A stretch of DNA of 64,000 bases. Origin: Siphonodentalium dalli. Taxonomy: Eukaryota > Mollusca > Scaphopoda > Gadilida > Siphonodentaliidae. The notes beneath the pieces were generated by a model, which made no database searches, was not told where the DNA came from, and saw nothing but the letters and a program-made list of their open reading frames with translations. Location: positions 181,602,796-181,666,795 of the forward strand of contig CP136068.1 of NCBI GenBank assembly GCA_032622095.1, read 5' to 3'. Both the position numbers and the translations under genes were made by a program. Position 1 is the stretch's first letter. The number at the start of each line of letters is the position of its first letter. Positions 8,609 through 19,540 of this stretch are shown one piece after another.

Positions 8609-11600
8609 GGACTCATTGCATCAAAAATTTCACCCCACCCACCAACGCAACGCAATGAGTCCAATAACACATCAAATTAGCACAATATACAACCACAATC
8701 ATAGATATGCTAAAGATCATCGAACATACGAATCTCAAAAGCATAGAGTCTATAATTCACAGCTGCAGTCCATTAATCATTACCCCACGCTACCACCAAA
8801 CTGCCAAAACCAACGATATATTAATTACCGTACGCGGCCTCCACTTGATCTCCCTCGCCACAGGCACGTAACACATACCACTTTCTGCCATAGCAGGTGT
8901 TCCTCTATGAAACCCAGATTTCATAATTCTTCCAATAAGTCTATCTCACCACTTCGGGATTTAACCTTTCCTCCCCAATTTAAAACCCTGAATCGCCTTG
9001 AAAAGCCCAAGCACCAACACATTACTAATTCTTACTCATCATCCAAAAGAAAATCAACATGCACCAGTTCTCGCGAATCACATTCCAATACTGCAATTAA
9101 CCCTATAATACCACCAGTCAAACCCATACAACACACTATACCAGTACTTAAATATCCAAGTGATATGACAGATGGTGCTCTAAACCAAACACCATGCTCA
9201 ACTATCATTAAAATACACAAACAACGGATTAGATCACTATTAGACTCCGGGGCAACCACCAGTTGCTTGAAATACGACATTTATAGATCCATGCCAAATC
9301 GACCACCTTTAATTAAAGAACATGTGTTACTCACATCAGCCGATGGTACACCAATGAAAGTTTTTGGATCCACACATCTCATATTTAGAATCGGAAAACT
9401 CATTCTTACTCACAAATTTGTCATATGTGCAACCTTGTCACGTCCTTGCATTTTAGGGCGCGATTTTATGAAACAACACAGTATTAGACTTTACTTTGAT
9501 CTAGAAAAATTCAGAATACAGAATCAATTATACCCGATGTTAAGGGATGGTCACATTGCATCACTCATCCGATCAACAAATAACGTTTCATTATCACCCC
9601 ACTCATGCGCCATCATAACAGGCAGACTCATAGGGCCAAATGATATGTTTAACACACCTATAATCCGAATAGGCAAAGGTAACATGTCCATTTTCGAACA
9701 CGAACCAAATGTACATGTAACCGACACGCTAGCAGATGCAAATAATCCCAGTATTTGCGTCATGATAGAAAACCAATCGGCGTCACATATGTCCATTAGG
9801 AAAGGCCGTGTGATAGCACAAGCATTTGGCACTCAAGAGCAAATGATATGCACAGCATCCGATGAGCAAAACATTAACTCATCTCCGCCAGACAAACACA
9901 GTATAAACACCATAGGTGACCGGCAAGACATTAACCCTCCAGTCACCAAGACTCAACCTATATCTGTCAATGATTTCGTGGCAACTCAACACCTTAAACA
10001 GCAGATATTGCAACTAGTATCACAATACCCTGATGTTTTTACAAATGACATAAACAAGATAGGATATTGTCCAAAAATTAAAATGAAAATCGACCTCAAA
10101 CCAAATACTTTACCTATTTTTTGCAAAAAATATCCGACACCACTGAACAAACAACGAATTATGGCTGCTGAGATAAAAAAATTATTAGATGCAGACATTA
10201 TTAGACCCACTGCCCACTCATCGTGGGGATTTCCCATTCTCCTCATACGCAAAGCCACACCCAATCCCGATGGTACTCCCAATTATCGATTGGTAATCGA
10301 TCTCAGAAAACTCAATGATGTTTCCATTCCATTAAAATGGTCTATGCCTAGTTTTACAGAAATATCGTCCAAGTTACTCGGCTCAACTATTTTCAGTATC
10401 TTTGATTTATCAAATGCTTATCATGTTATTGGAGTCGTACCCGAAGATGTTCCCATATTAACTATGAATACGTCCGAAGGACAATACAGTTATCAAAGAG
10501 CCCCGATGGGATATGTCTCGAGCTCAGGGTATTTTTTAAAACTCATGAACATGGCCCTACACGATTTACCATTTGTAGAAGGATTTGTCGATGACCTGAT
10601 CTGTCATAGCTCCGATCCTCAAACGCATATACAGCAGCTCACAAAATTATTTGACAGACTCAGGGAATACGGCTTAATAGTTAAACTATCAAAATCTAAA
10701 TTTTGCCAACCACAAGTCAAATTTTTAGGACATATTATTTCCGACAAGGGCACATCCCCTGACCCTGAAAAAATTTCACTTATCAAGTCTCTACCACCTC
10801 CGAAATCAGTTAAAGAAGTCCGCAGATTACTGGGAATTCTTAATTTTTACAGGTCATATTCTCCTACTTTCGCATCTACGGCATTGCCTTTAATCAAACT
10901 CACAGCCAAATATGCTAAATTTGTGTGGGATGCGCCGTGCCAAACAGCGTTCGACGCGCTTAAAGAAAGCTTAGCAACCGCCCCCATCTTAGCTTACCCA
11001 AATCCCGACAAACTGTTCATTCTGACAGTAGATGCATCTATACATAGTATCGGGGCGATACTATCACAATATGCTCATAGCCAAGATGCTAAACACGTTG
11101 AACTACCAATCGCGTTCGCCAGTAAAAAACTTAACAAATCACAAAGGAATTATTCTGTCACGGAAAAAGAAGCATTCGCGATATATACGTTTGCAAGGCA
11201 ATTTAAATTTTACTTACAAGGATCCCAAGTAGAGATTAAAACAGATCACTTACCCCTCATCCACATGTTTAAAAAACAGGATCTGATAAACACAAAAATT
11301 CAAAAATGGTTTTTGGAAATATCAGCATTGAACCCAAAAATTACTTATATTAAAGGCACGAACCATGTTACGGCAGATTTTTGCAGTCGGATAAACCCCG
11401 ACACACACCCGTGCATCAATTCTTGCACCGATAGCGACCCAAATCCACCCACCAATCCCCTTGTACAGGATATTAATATACTTGACATGAAAGATATTCA
11501 GGAATTTTCAAAACAAAAAAAACAACCAAAACAGAAAACGGATTCCGAACCACCAGTTGATCTCGACGACAGCCCGGTCCTTCCTCCTATAACTAATATA

Positions 11601-13352
11601 AGAGATGAACAATCAGGAGACCACACAATCTCCGAGATTATCAAACAAATGCAATCAACAAATATACCCGAAAAATTAGCAAAAACCTTTATTCTCAAAG
11701 ATGGTATCCTACACTATATATCAATATATAATGACATACCTAAATTACGTATATATATAACGGACAAAATAGCACAAGAAGTTATATCCCAATATCACAG
11801 TCTCGGCCATAGAGCGGTACAATCGCTATACGCGACCATACGGAACAGATATTACACACCTCAGTTGTTTGAAAAAATTGTCACATACATAAACAATTGT
11901 CATACATGCCGACAACGAAATGCTTATAATCCAAAAATCCCGCTGCAACCAGTCACTGCCCCATCAAGGCCAGGACAACTCATAGCTATCGATCTTATGG
12001 GACCATTTTCCCCCAAAACACAGTCAGGAAATAGATTTATCTTAACTATTATTGATCAATTTTCATTACATACTTTAGCATACGCATTACCAAACAAAAT
12101 GGTGGATACAATTTTAGAAAGATTGAATTCAGAGTATTTCACTTTATTTGGATCAGTTGAAGAAATATTAACAGATAATGGGTCCGAGTTTGCAAACTCT
12201 ACCTTCACTGAATTTTGTAAATATTACCATATCAATCACCGCCTCACTTCGTTCTACAGACCCCAACGTAACGGTAAGTCAGAACGTTCGCATAGAAGTC
12301 TAGCATCAATCATTTCAACAATCACCCAAGCAAATGTAGAAAATTGGGACCTATATCTAAATTATGCATCACAAGCAATGAACTTCCATTGTTCCAGTGT
12401 ACATACACATTCACCATTTTTTCTAACTTTTTTTAGAGAACCACAGATAAGCATAGACCGAATTTTAACACACAGAGAAAAGTATTTAGGAGAGGATTTT
12501 TTAGCCACCACGCTTCAAAATCAACACATTATTTTTAAAACTACAAAATCTCTTCTCGAAACAGCCTCTCGCAACCACAAACAGAACAAAGGTGGATCTA
12601 TTCCAACCTTTAAAATAGGCCAATCCGTCTATTACAAAATCCACCAACCAAATCACAAATTTTCATTTAAATATGAGCCGTTTTGGCGTATCTTGAAACA
12701 GACAGGCCCCATATCTTACATATTAAGACATGACCTATCTGCTAAATTAACAAAATCACATGCTAAACACATCAAACCATCCCCCATTGATTGGCCTACA
12801 CCTCAAATTCCCAATCACTTAAAAAATAAACGACATAATCGATTTGCATTTCCACCGAGTGAAGCCAGTGTCGATAATAATAGCTCTCAATCCACATTGG
12901 AATCAGACGATGACCTCAAAACCACGGCAATTAAGCGCGCTCAACTTGAGCGCTCAAACACAGACGACAGCTCTTCAATACCATTGGCTGAATTAGCCAA
13001 CAGACTCATGGCTTCGAAACATTTTAATAAAACAGACAGCCAATCACCCCCGGATTTTTCACCCAGCGACCAATCTAGGCCCCAAACACAGGAACCAAAT
13101 GTCATAAAACACAAATTAATTACACAAAATTCTTATAGTACGACGCCAGACACAAAATCGGATCGCGCAGATAACAAACGCGGCCGGCATCGTAAATTAT
13201 ATTCACCATACTCCAAACACACGCCTAAAGATTCATCGTTTTCTAATTCCTTCCAATATACATCACCCGACAGCCGTTCGACAAATTGGTCAAACGAAAG
13301 TACGGAAACATATGATTTATATCAGATGACAACTGATATCGAACATTCATAG
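8601..13352 (+). CDS. Pol polyprotein (PR-RT-RNH-IN)
   Basis: About 1,580 residues, open from 8601 in the frame +1 to gag. There is no ATG at its start; the first in frame is at 8655. Numbered from 8616: aspartic protease LLDSGATTSCL (Asp about 210); reverse transcriptase with DLSNAYH and the catalytic FVDD (about 657-660); RNase H with TVDAS and TDHLP; integrase with an HHCC zinc domain (HSLGHRAVQSLY, CHTCRQ) and core motifs IDLMGPF, LTDNGSEF (about 1186) and NGKSERSHRSL. A GPY/F-like segment follows, then a tail of about 190 residues rich in Ser/Thr/Pro that is longer than usual. No stop or frameshift interrupts it. Expression by +1 frameshifting or re-initiation is inferred. Confidence 0.93.
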   Translation, partial: TDEDSLHQKFHPTHQRNAMSPITHQISTIYNHNHRYAKDHRTYESQKHRVYNSQLQSINHYPTLPPNCQNQRYINYRTRPPLDLPRHRHVTHTTFCHSRCSSMKPRFHNSSNKSISPLRDLTFPPQFKTLNRLEKPKHQHITNSYSSSKRKSTCTSSRESHSNTAINPIIPPVKPIQHTIPVLKYPSDMTDGALNQTPCSTIIKIHKQRIRSLLDSGATTSCLKYDIYRSMPNRPPLIKEHVLLTSADGTPMKVFGSTHLIFRIGKLILTHKFVICATLSRPCILGRDFMKQHSIRLYFDLEKFRIQNQLYPMLRDGHIASLIRSTNNVSLSPHSCAIITGRLIGPNDMFNTPIIRIGKGNMSIFEHEPNVHVTDTLADANNPSICVMIENQSASHMSIRKGRVIAQAFGTQEQMICTASDEQNINSSPPDKHSINTIGDRQDINPPVTKTQPISVNDFVATQHLKQQILQLVSQYPDVFTNDINKIGYCPKIKMKIDLKPNTLPIFCKKYPTPLNKQRIMAAEIKKLLDADIIRPTAHSSWGFPILLIRKATPNPDGTPNYRLVIDLRKLNDVSIPLKWSMPSFTEISSKLLGSTIFSIFDLSNAYHVIGVVPEDVPILTMNTSEGQYSYQRAPMGYVSSSGYFLKLMNMALHDLPFVEGFVDDLICHSSDPQTHIQQLTKLFDRLREYGLIVKLSKSKFCQPQVKFLGHIISDKGTSPDPEKISLIKSLPPPKSVKEVRRLLGILNFYRSYSPTFASTALPLIKLTAKYAKFVWDAPCQTAFDALKESLATAPILAYPNPDKLFILTVDASIHSIGAILSQYAHSQDAKHVELPIAFASKKLNKSQRNYSVTEKEAFAIYTFARQFKFYLQGSQVEIKTDHLPLIHMFKKQDLINTKIQKWFLEISALNPKITYIKGTNHVTADFCSRINPDTHPCINSCTDSDPNPPTNPLVQDINILDMKDIQEFSKQKKQPKQKTDSEPPVDLDDSPVLPPITNIRDEQSGDHTISEIIKQMQSTNIPEKLAKTFILKDGILHYISIYNDIPKLRIYITDKIAQEVISQYHSLGHRAVQSLYATIRNRYYTPQLFEKIVTYINNCHTCRQRNAYNPKIPLQPVTAPSRPGQLIAIDLMGPFSPKTQSGNRFILTIIDQFSLHTLAYALPNKMVDTILERLNSEYFTLFGSVEEILTDNGSEFANSTFTEFCKYYHINHRLTSFYRPQRNGKSERSHRSLASIISTITQANVENWDLYLNYASQAMNFHCSSVHTHSPFFLTFFREPQISIDRILTHREKYLGEDFLATTLQNQHIIFKTTKSLLETASRNHKQNKGGSIPTFKIGQSVYYKIHQPNHKFSFKYEPFWRILKQTGPISYILRHDLSAKLTKSHAKHIKPSPIDWPTPQIPNHLKNKRHNRFAFPPSEASVDNNSSQSTLESDDDLKTTAIKRAQLERSNTDDSSSIPLAELANRLMASKHFNKTDSQSPPDFSPSDQSRPQTQEPNVIKHKLITQNSYSTTPDTKSDRADNKRGRHRKLYSPYSKHTPKDSSFSNSFQYTSPDSRSTNWSNESTETYDLYQMTTDIEHS

Positions 13353-13580
13353 TCATGTATCAAAGTATCTCACAATCACTAATGATAGATAATTTACATA
13401 ACTTTTATTAATATTATATAAAACAGGTCTTACAAAGGCATAACCCTACTGCAATTCTCCCATCCCACCCCCTTCGGCACAGAGATAGACACCCAAACGA
13501 TAAACTTCGTTCACACCAGTGGTATGATCATTAAACAGGGCATCGTCCCGTTTCCCAAATCTCTAATTCAATTATCGCTA

Positions 13581-13848
13581 ACAGGGGTACATTGAGTCAT
13601 GATGCCGAAGTAAATTTAACTGACATGTAATATATATCTTTCGCTAATGACTGACACTCGGCGTCTTTGAATAATTGTTTATTCACGAAACATACCAATC
13701 TGTCGATCATTCTAACAGGTGTACATTGAGTCATGATGCCGAAGTAAATTTAACCGACATGTAATATATATCTTTCGCTAATGACTGACACTCGGCGTCT
13801 TTGTATAATTGTTTATTCACGAAACATGCCAATATGTCGATCATTGTC
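13581..13848 (+). repeat. 134-bp tandem duplication
   Basis: Two nearly identical units starting ACAGGGGTACATTGAGTCAT (first) and ACAGGTGTACATTGAGTCAT (second, 13715). Each includes TCTTTCGCTAATGACTGACA and TTGTTTATTCACGAAACAT. Non-coding. Confidence 0.8.
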
Positions 13849-14427
13849 TCTCGCACCAATCTCCGAAATATGGCAAACTCCCGTTCATGACTCAGTTACA
13901 TTTCCATTCCCTCCAATATGCTCAACTCAATCATATATTCATTGACATGGCAAACGAACGCTACAATACACTATATATTATACAGTAGGTTATACAGTGA
14001 TCACGGCATATTTCCCTCAATATAACTACCCCCTTCCGCCACAAAACGCTCTTCATTATAGAGCGATTGGTACATAAACCACGGCATTTTCTCCCATCAA
14101 CAACACTTCCCCAATCCCTATCTCATTGTTACGGACATTTGTCCGACCTTATTTTAGGTCATGACACCCTAAAACTGCCACTAAACGCCTTTTATTATAT
14201 GGCGTGTGGAATATTAACCACGGCATGCATCACCCAGATATTCACTATTTCCCAATCCTAATATGAAAGTCACCATTAGACTCCCCCCGCCCCCACACCC
14301 TCCTTCCCCCACTAAATTTTATTTCACCCGCTTTCAAGCAATATCTCTTCGAGACATCTACACATAATGTCCAATTATAAATTAACACACTAAACATCAT
14401 CTAATAATCAGATTATAACTCACTACT

Positions 14428-14477
14428 AGCAAGTCCAGTGTGCATCGGTGCACCATGCACACAGGGCTAAACTTGCT
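14428..14477 (+). other. Stem-loop candidate RNA element
   Basis: AGCAAGT at 14428 pairs with ACTTGCT ending at 14477, and GTGTGCAT pairs with ATGCACAC around the loop CGGTGCACC. It is a two-stage hairpin in otherwise unstructured AT-rich sequence of the retroviral pol-env spacer. A structural RNA role is inferred only. Confidence 0.4.
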
Positions 14478-14831
14478 TCCCTCAACAAAAAAAAATAAAA
14501 TAAATAAATACAATAAAAATATGTTACACAAGTATATCAATAAATAGGAATATTTCAACATAAACTAATAACATAAACAAACATTACCCAGCCAATTTAT
14601 CTGCCTCATAACATAACCAACACTATCCATAATTATTCATCAAACTCAAATAATCCTATTTAGATGAAATAATTAACCAAGGTTCACAACCTCACAAGTG
14701 TATCATAATATCAAACTTAAGTGACACACACACACCAATTATTATGACATGAACACCGATAGGTGAACCTTCCTTAACGATTTAGTACGCTTACCCCCCC
14801 CCCCCCACGTATCTAGTGAGATACAATTCCC

Positions 14832-15089
14832 CATCCAATTTCCATAACACCCAAACCCCCTTCCACAAGAAATTCCCAATAACGTACATGTTAACGGCCA
14901 ATCAAGGCCTAATTAACTTAACATGTAACCTATAACACACGACAAACGTGTGTACACAGTTACCCATCAAATCCTCATATACCATTCCCCATCCAATTCC
15001 CATGATACCCGAACGCCCTTCCACAAGAAAATCTCCAAATACAACGTACATGTTAACGGCCAATCAAGGCCCAGTTAACTTAACATGTA
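14832..15089 (+). repeat. Duplicated block with repeated stem-loop
   Basis: Two copies about 159 bp apart share CCCATCCAATTTCC-like starts and end in a hairpin: TACATGTTAACGGCC, then GGC, then TTAACATGTA (14885-14927 and 15047-15089). The arms TACATGTTAA/TTAACATGTA are perfect complements in both copies while bases between them vary, which hints that the fold is conserved. Confidence 0.55.
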
Positions 15090-16274
15090 TAGAACACACA
15101 GTGCACAATCGTGCATAAAAATCCCAGATACATGTACAGAGCTAACTGAAGCTCACTCTTACATACATGTAACGCGCAATACACGGACCCCACATGCATC
15201 TATATCGTGCATAAAACAAAAATCCAATACACGTGAACACGAAATTCACGTACAAACTTCACCCAATACCGCCGCTTACCAAAATGTGCATATACAGTGC
15301 CAAAATAGGCTCACCATGTGCACTTTATCCCAAACGACACAAATATTGTCAGTCCTTAAGCAATATTTTTCATATTCTTCCCTACCCCATATATTATTGT
15401 CAAATATACTTGCCAATGATTAACTGTCATTAATAACATATTCATATACGCCCTATATCGGATCTTATAACTCAAATTAACACATGTCCAACATCAGTTC
15501 ATACTACCATTACTATTCATTAAGGCGAAACGATGTATAGAACCCACGTATATAGAAGCATCAAGTTTCTTCATCCAAATCCCACACACGTACAATCATC
15601 GAGTTGTTCCAATAGGACAACGGAATACAAATTTCCGATATAATTTGTCCCCCCACCGCCAAGATAACCAGAGCCGCGTGACAATGCGCGATCAAATATT
15701 ATCATTACAATATAGATAGAACTACTATTCCATGCGTCAATTGCACTCCCCTAATACTATACAATCAACAAATATTTCCGCCAATAATCATGTCAAATAT
15801 AGCAATAAGAACCTATATATAGCAGTACACAATACGCATTTATTCATATGCCTTTTGATATCCATATTGACATGACTGTTGGTATACCTACACCCTATGA
15901 CACATACATTTTATAAATAATACAGCAATACCACTTGTCGTTCACATTCAGATGTCCATGTGATATTTTCAATGAAACCAATCTGCATTAGCACGATGTA
16001 GCCCACGTTAAATTATATAGGCACAAACAGCTATCAAAGATAATTCACAGCCGTAATGGCCAACGCATTTATACCGCTATACCACTAATTACCTTCGTCG
16101 ACATGCCTAGCGCACGCAGCGCGGCTAATTGGTACACACACTGGCATCGCGTGACGTCATATTTCGTCGATTTCTGGGGGTACCAATTTTACACAGTAAT
16201 CTGAGAATGACATTACAACTTACACCGGCCGAAAAATCTCATCGATTAATTAAACCAGTTAACCCATAAAAGCC

Positions 16275-18551
16275 ATGCCCACGCGAATCTATCTTTATAA
16301 TCAGATACCGGCTAACCCGCTAATACACACCTATATTTTTACTTATAGGGGTGCAAGCGATATGAAGCCTACAGAAAACTTCGTTAAAGCGACCCTCTTC
16401 ATACTTATCATCGGCTTTCAAACTAGTGACGCTATGTTAACTCGACAGAACATGTTATTTTTGCATCACCGGCAAATTGCTGTCTCAAATGAAAATTGGG
16501 ATCTCAGTTTTCTCATCGAACTCACACCATATTATACCTACATAGCAAGACTCGCTACCGACATAAGGATGGCCCAAAATAAACTCAATAGCATTTGTGC
16601 CACGTTTCATCAAAGCACATATCACCATAACAAACCTCCATTCAGGAACGAGACAAATAACATTAACTTTAATCTCATCAACATTTTGACAGATTTACAA
16701 ACTGAATTAGCAGCGGCTCTCACGGAAACAAAACAAATCCAATATGAATATCATAATTATTATCAACTCCATAATACCAAAAGACTCAAACGAGCAATAT
16801 TACCCGTAATAAGCGATATAGCTAAGTTTTTATTTGGCACCCCTTCGATGTCAGATATTACACATGTAGAAGATAACATACGAACCCTCTACCAAAACCC
16901 AAAAAAAATCCAACACGATACTCAAACCGCTTATTCTATCATGAATATAACACGCGTCATTTCAAACGAAAATCGCCAACGAGTCAACACATTATCAACA
17001 ACAATATCCAATATTCAAGCCACACTTCGAAAAGAAACACATCGAACCCAAAAACATGTGCATACAATTGAAATATTCACAATCATCAACGCTAAGTTTC
17101 TAGTAATATTACACGAAATACAACAAGATGTTATCCAAGCAAAATTATATTTGCGACATCTTAAAGTTCAAATTGCCTCTCTAATTAACCACCGATTTAC
17201 ACCGGAGATCATAAGCCCAATACATTTAAAAAAGGCACTTGACAGTATAACGAAATTACTTCAAGCCCATTTGAAGTTACCATTCCCCATAGAATCGGGA
17301 ATTGCAAAATATTACCAACATTTGAAGACACAAACCATACTCACAGACAGCAGACTAATCATTACCATAACAATTTACTTACGCGATATCAGAATGCAGT
17401 TTGACATATTCCGCGCTATACCATTTTTTTATCCATTAGACCCTCGAGACCCAAGACTCAGACACAACAATAAATATACAGTTGCCCGAATCGACATTAC
17501 TCATAATTACCTGCTATTATCTCCCGACCGATCCAAATATACCACCATTGGTGACAATCACCCGTGTATTTTAAACAAATTACCATATTGTAAAATTCAA
17601 AAAATTTCAATCGCCGCATCACATAATGATAACTGCCTACTCAACATATTCACCAATGATACAAAAAATACCGCCACAAATTGCCCTATAGCCATTTACC
17701 CTCAGTATAATTTACCATCCGCTATTAAGCTGGCGGCATGTACATGGCTTATAACAACCACGAAAGCTCATACATTTACAGTAAACTGTCATCACAATCT
17801 CTTAAGAAAACGACCGTATAGAATCACAATTTTACCCCCCAACGCAACGATAACTTTACCACCAAGGTGCATAGCTACATCAGCCAGTATCAAACTAATT
17901 GCATTCACAACTTTGAACTCATCAAACATCACCATCAAGACACAAATAACCCAATTACAATCAACTATTGAATTACATAAATTGCCACAATGGAAGTCAT
18001 TATTTTCCCAAATTCATAACTTGCCCCCTCAAGTATCGATTCCAAACAAGTTACCCCCCATAAAGCAACTATCATTATATGATTTTCTGCAAACAGTCAC
18101 ATCCCTGCAACCCATCAAACAAAAGAAAAAACAGGATTATTACCAAATTATCATTCCCGCGGTCATTACGTTCGTATTAATTTTACTGATTGCCATCTCA
18201 AGTCGCAAATACATTATTCAGTGTATCACGAAAATTTCCCAATACCAGACTCAACGCAATCACAACACGCGACGAATTAAAATCGCAAAGCGACGAAATA
18301 AACTTAACCAAATGATAAAGGGAACTGATATGCAACTTCGTCACAGACTAACCCCACCAATACCCAATGAAGCCACGAAAGATATTCATTTGTCTCCAGC
18401 TAAGGAACCTCAAATACAAATCACACAAGAAGATTTGACATTTCCCAAAAAACACCCGCGAGATGTCGATGAAGAATCATCCACACTACGACCTATGAAA
18501 ATAATGAAAACTCACGCGTCCATCCATAACCCACCACTTAATCTATATTGA
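16275..18551 (+). CDS. Envelope fusion protein, F-type (errantivirus/baculovirus F-like)
   Basis: 758 residues from the first ATG, or 729 from Met30 (16362), which I prefer because it follows a splice acceptor and starts a typical signal peptide (hydrophobic TLFILIIGF). A furin-type site RLKR (residues 170-173) is followed at once by a hydrophobic segment AILPVISDIAKFLFGT, the arrangement of F-type fusion proteins in errantiviruses and baculoviruses. Helical regions follow, then a Cys-containing ectodomain, one membrane span (about 625-647, IIIPAVITFVLILLIAI) and a basic cytoplasmic tail of about 110 residues. The frame is unbroken. It is expected on the cell or virion surface, mediating membrane fusion; activity is inferred from family features only. 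Confidence 0.88.
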   Translation: MPTRIYLYNQIPANPLIHTYIFTYRGASDMKPTENFVKATLFILIIGFQTSDAMLTRQNMLFLHHRQIAVSNENWDLSFLIELTPYYTYIARLATDIRMAQNKLNSICATFHQSTYHHNKPPFRNETNNINFNLINILTDLQTELAAALTETKQIQYEYHNYYQLHNTKRLKRAILPVISDIAKFLFGTPSMSDITHVEDNIRTLYQNPKKIQHDTQTAYSIMNITRVISNENRQRVNTLSTTISNIQATLRKETHRTQKHVHTIEIFTIINAKFLVILHEIQQDVIQAKLYLRHLKVQIASLINHRFTPEIISPIHLKKALDSITKLLQAHLKLPFPIESGIAKYYQHLKTQTILTDSRLIITITIYLRDIRMQFDIFRAIPFFYPLDPRDPRLRHNNKYTVARIDITHNYLLLSPDRSKYTTIGDNHPCILNKLPYCKIQKISIAASHNDNCLLNIFTNDTKNTATNCPIAIYPQYNLPSAIKLAACTWLITTTKAHTFTVNCHHNLLRKRPYRITILPPNATITLPPRCIATSASIKLIAFTTLNSSNITIKTQITQLQSTIELHKLPQWKSLFSQIHNLPPQVSIPNKLPPIKQLSLYDFLQTVTSLQPIKQKKKQDYYQIIIPAVITFVLILLIAISSRKYIIQCITKISQYQTQRNHNTRRIKIAKRRNKLNQMIKGTDMQLRHRLTPPIPNEATKDIHLSPAKEPQIQITQEDLTFPKKHPRDVDEESSTLRPMKIMKTHASIHNPPLNLY
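16335..16350 (+). promoter_or_regulatory. Candidate splice acceptor for env
   Basis: TATTTTTACTTATAG ends in AG at 16347-16348 after a T-rich tract, 14 nt before the Met at 16362. It would pair with the donor at 6867. A spliced mRNA using it would make that Met the first env start and give a clean signal peptide. Confidence 0.5.
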
Positions 18552-19540
18552 TCATTTTCCCAATAATACCATTTTTTTTCCTATAAGGGGCACAAACCCA
18601 CAGACTAATTCTAATATCGTTACTGCATGCATACCACGTCAGCTGCATATAATAACGCCATTATGACACGTGCCAACCCCAAGAGTTAGACAACTGACCG
18701 CCGATTATCTTCAATAACATTGGTCACGGATCTCCCCACCTATCAACAAATGCATTAATTAATGACTCATATACCACACTCCAAACAATATTTCACCTCT
18801 GACCCATGCTCTCAACAATTCCCTGAGCAATTAACGGCAGATATGACACGTGCCAACCCCAAGAGTTAGACAACTGACCGCCGATTATCTTCAATAACAT
18901 TGGTCACGGATCTCGCCAACTATCAACAAACGCATTAATCAAAGTCTCATATACCACACTCCAAACAATATTTCACCTCTGACACATGCTCTCAACAATT
19001 CCCTGTGCAATTGACGGCAGATGAGAAACATTTGGTCTCTCATTACCACAATACCGAATGTATACATATCGTCATGATTTTATTAACAATACAACATGCA
19101 TTTATATAATACATCACCAATGTTCATCATTTACAAAACATACCATGCACTATTACCGTATTGTTATATTCATTACTTCTCATACTTGTATCTCTATATT
19201 CTATTATCATACCTTAGCCTACATATCAATATAGCACGCATTATGACTGCTTGCACGATCATTTTATATACCAACCCATATATGCTTTTCCCACCATTTA
19301 TTTCATAATCTCATAATATTGCGTATCATCATTTTAAGACAACTTAATATCGCATATCATCATTTTAAGACAACTTTGTTCCACATGTATTAATCATAAC
19401 TTCACCACAATCAATGTTATTATACTTCATTTCAGCCTCATCCACATTACATGATCACAATTACCCCAGTTAGGTCCATAATTTTGATGTTACATAAGAT
19501 TTTCCGCTGCGCTAAAAATCTTACACGGGTGGGGGACATA
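18552..19540 (+). other. Non-coding region after env with 180-bp duplication
   Basis: About 1 kb without a credible gene. Two 180-bp units (18663-18842 and 18843-19022) start ATGACACGTGCCAACCCCAA and are almost identical; a shorter duplication (CATATCATCATTTTAAGACA) sits near 19325-19375. It may contain regulatory RNA or silencing targets. Confidence 0.7.
19526..19540 (+). promoter_or_regulatory. Polypurine tract
   Basis: CGGGTGGGGGACATA directly precedes the 3' LTR. A purine run at this position primes plus-strand DNA synthesis in LTR elements. Confidence 0.6.

Larger units (their letters stand above)
13353..16274 (+). other. Long non-coding region between pol and env
   Basis: About 2.9 kb with no ORF above 112 codons and strongly AT-rich, G-poor composition. 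It contains a 134-bp tandem duplication (13581-13848), another duplication of about 159 bp (about 14832-15089) and several stem-loops, listed separately. Errantiviruses normally have pol and env almost adjacent, so this block may hold RNA export, packaging or splicing-control signals, or may be leftover host sequence. Confidence 0.7.

Noticed and set aside
19096-19308. Small hydrophobic ORF after env
   Set aside because: It is a T/A-rich translation in a non-coding stretch next to the 180-bp repeats, with no support as a gene.
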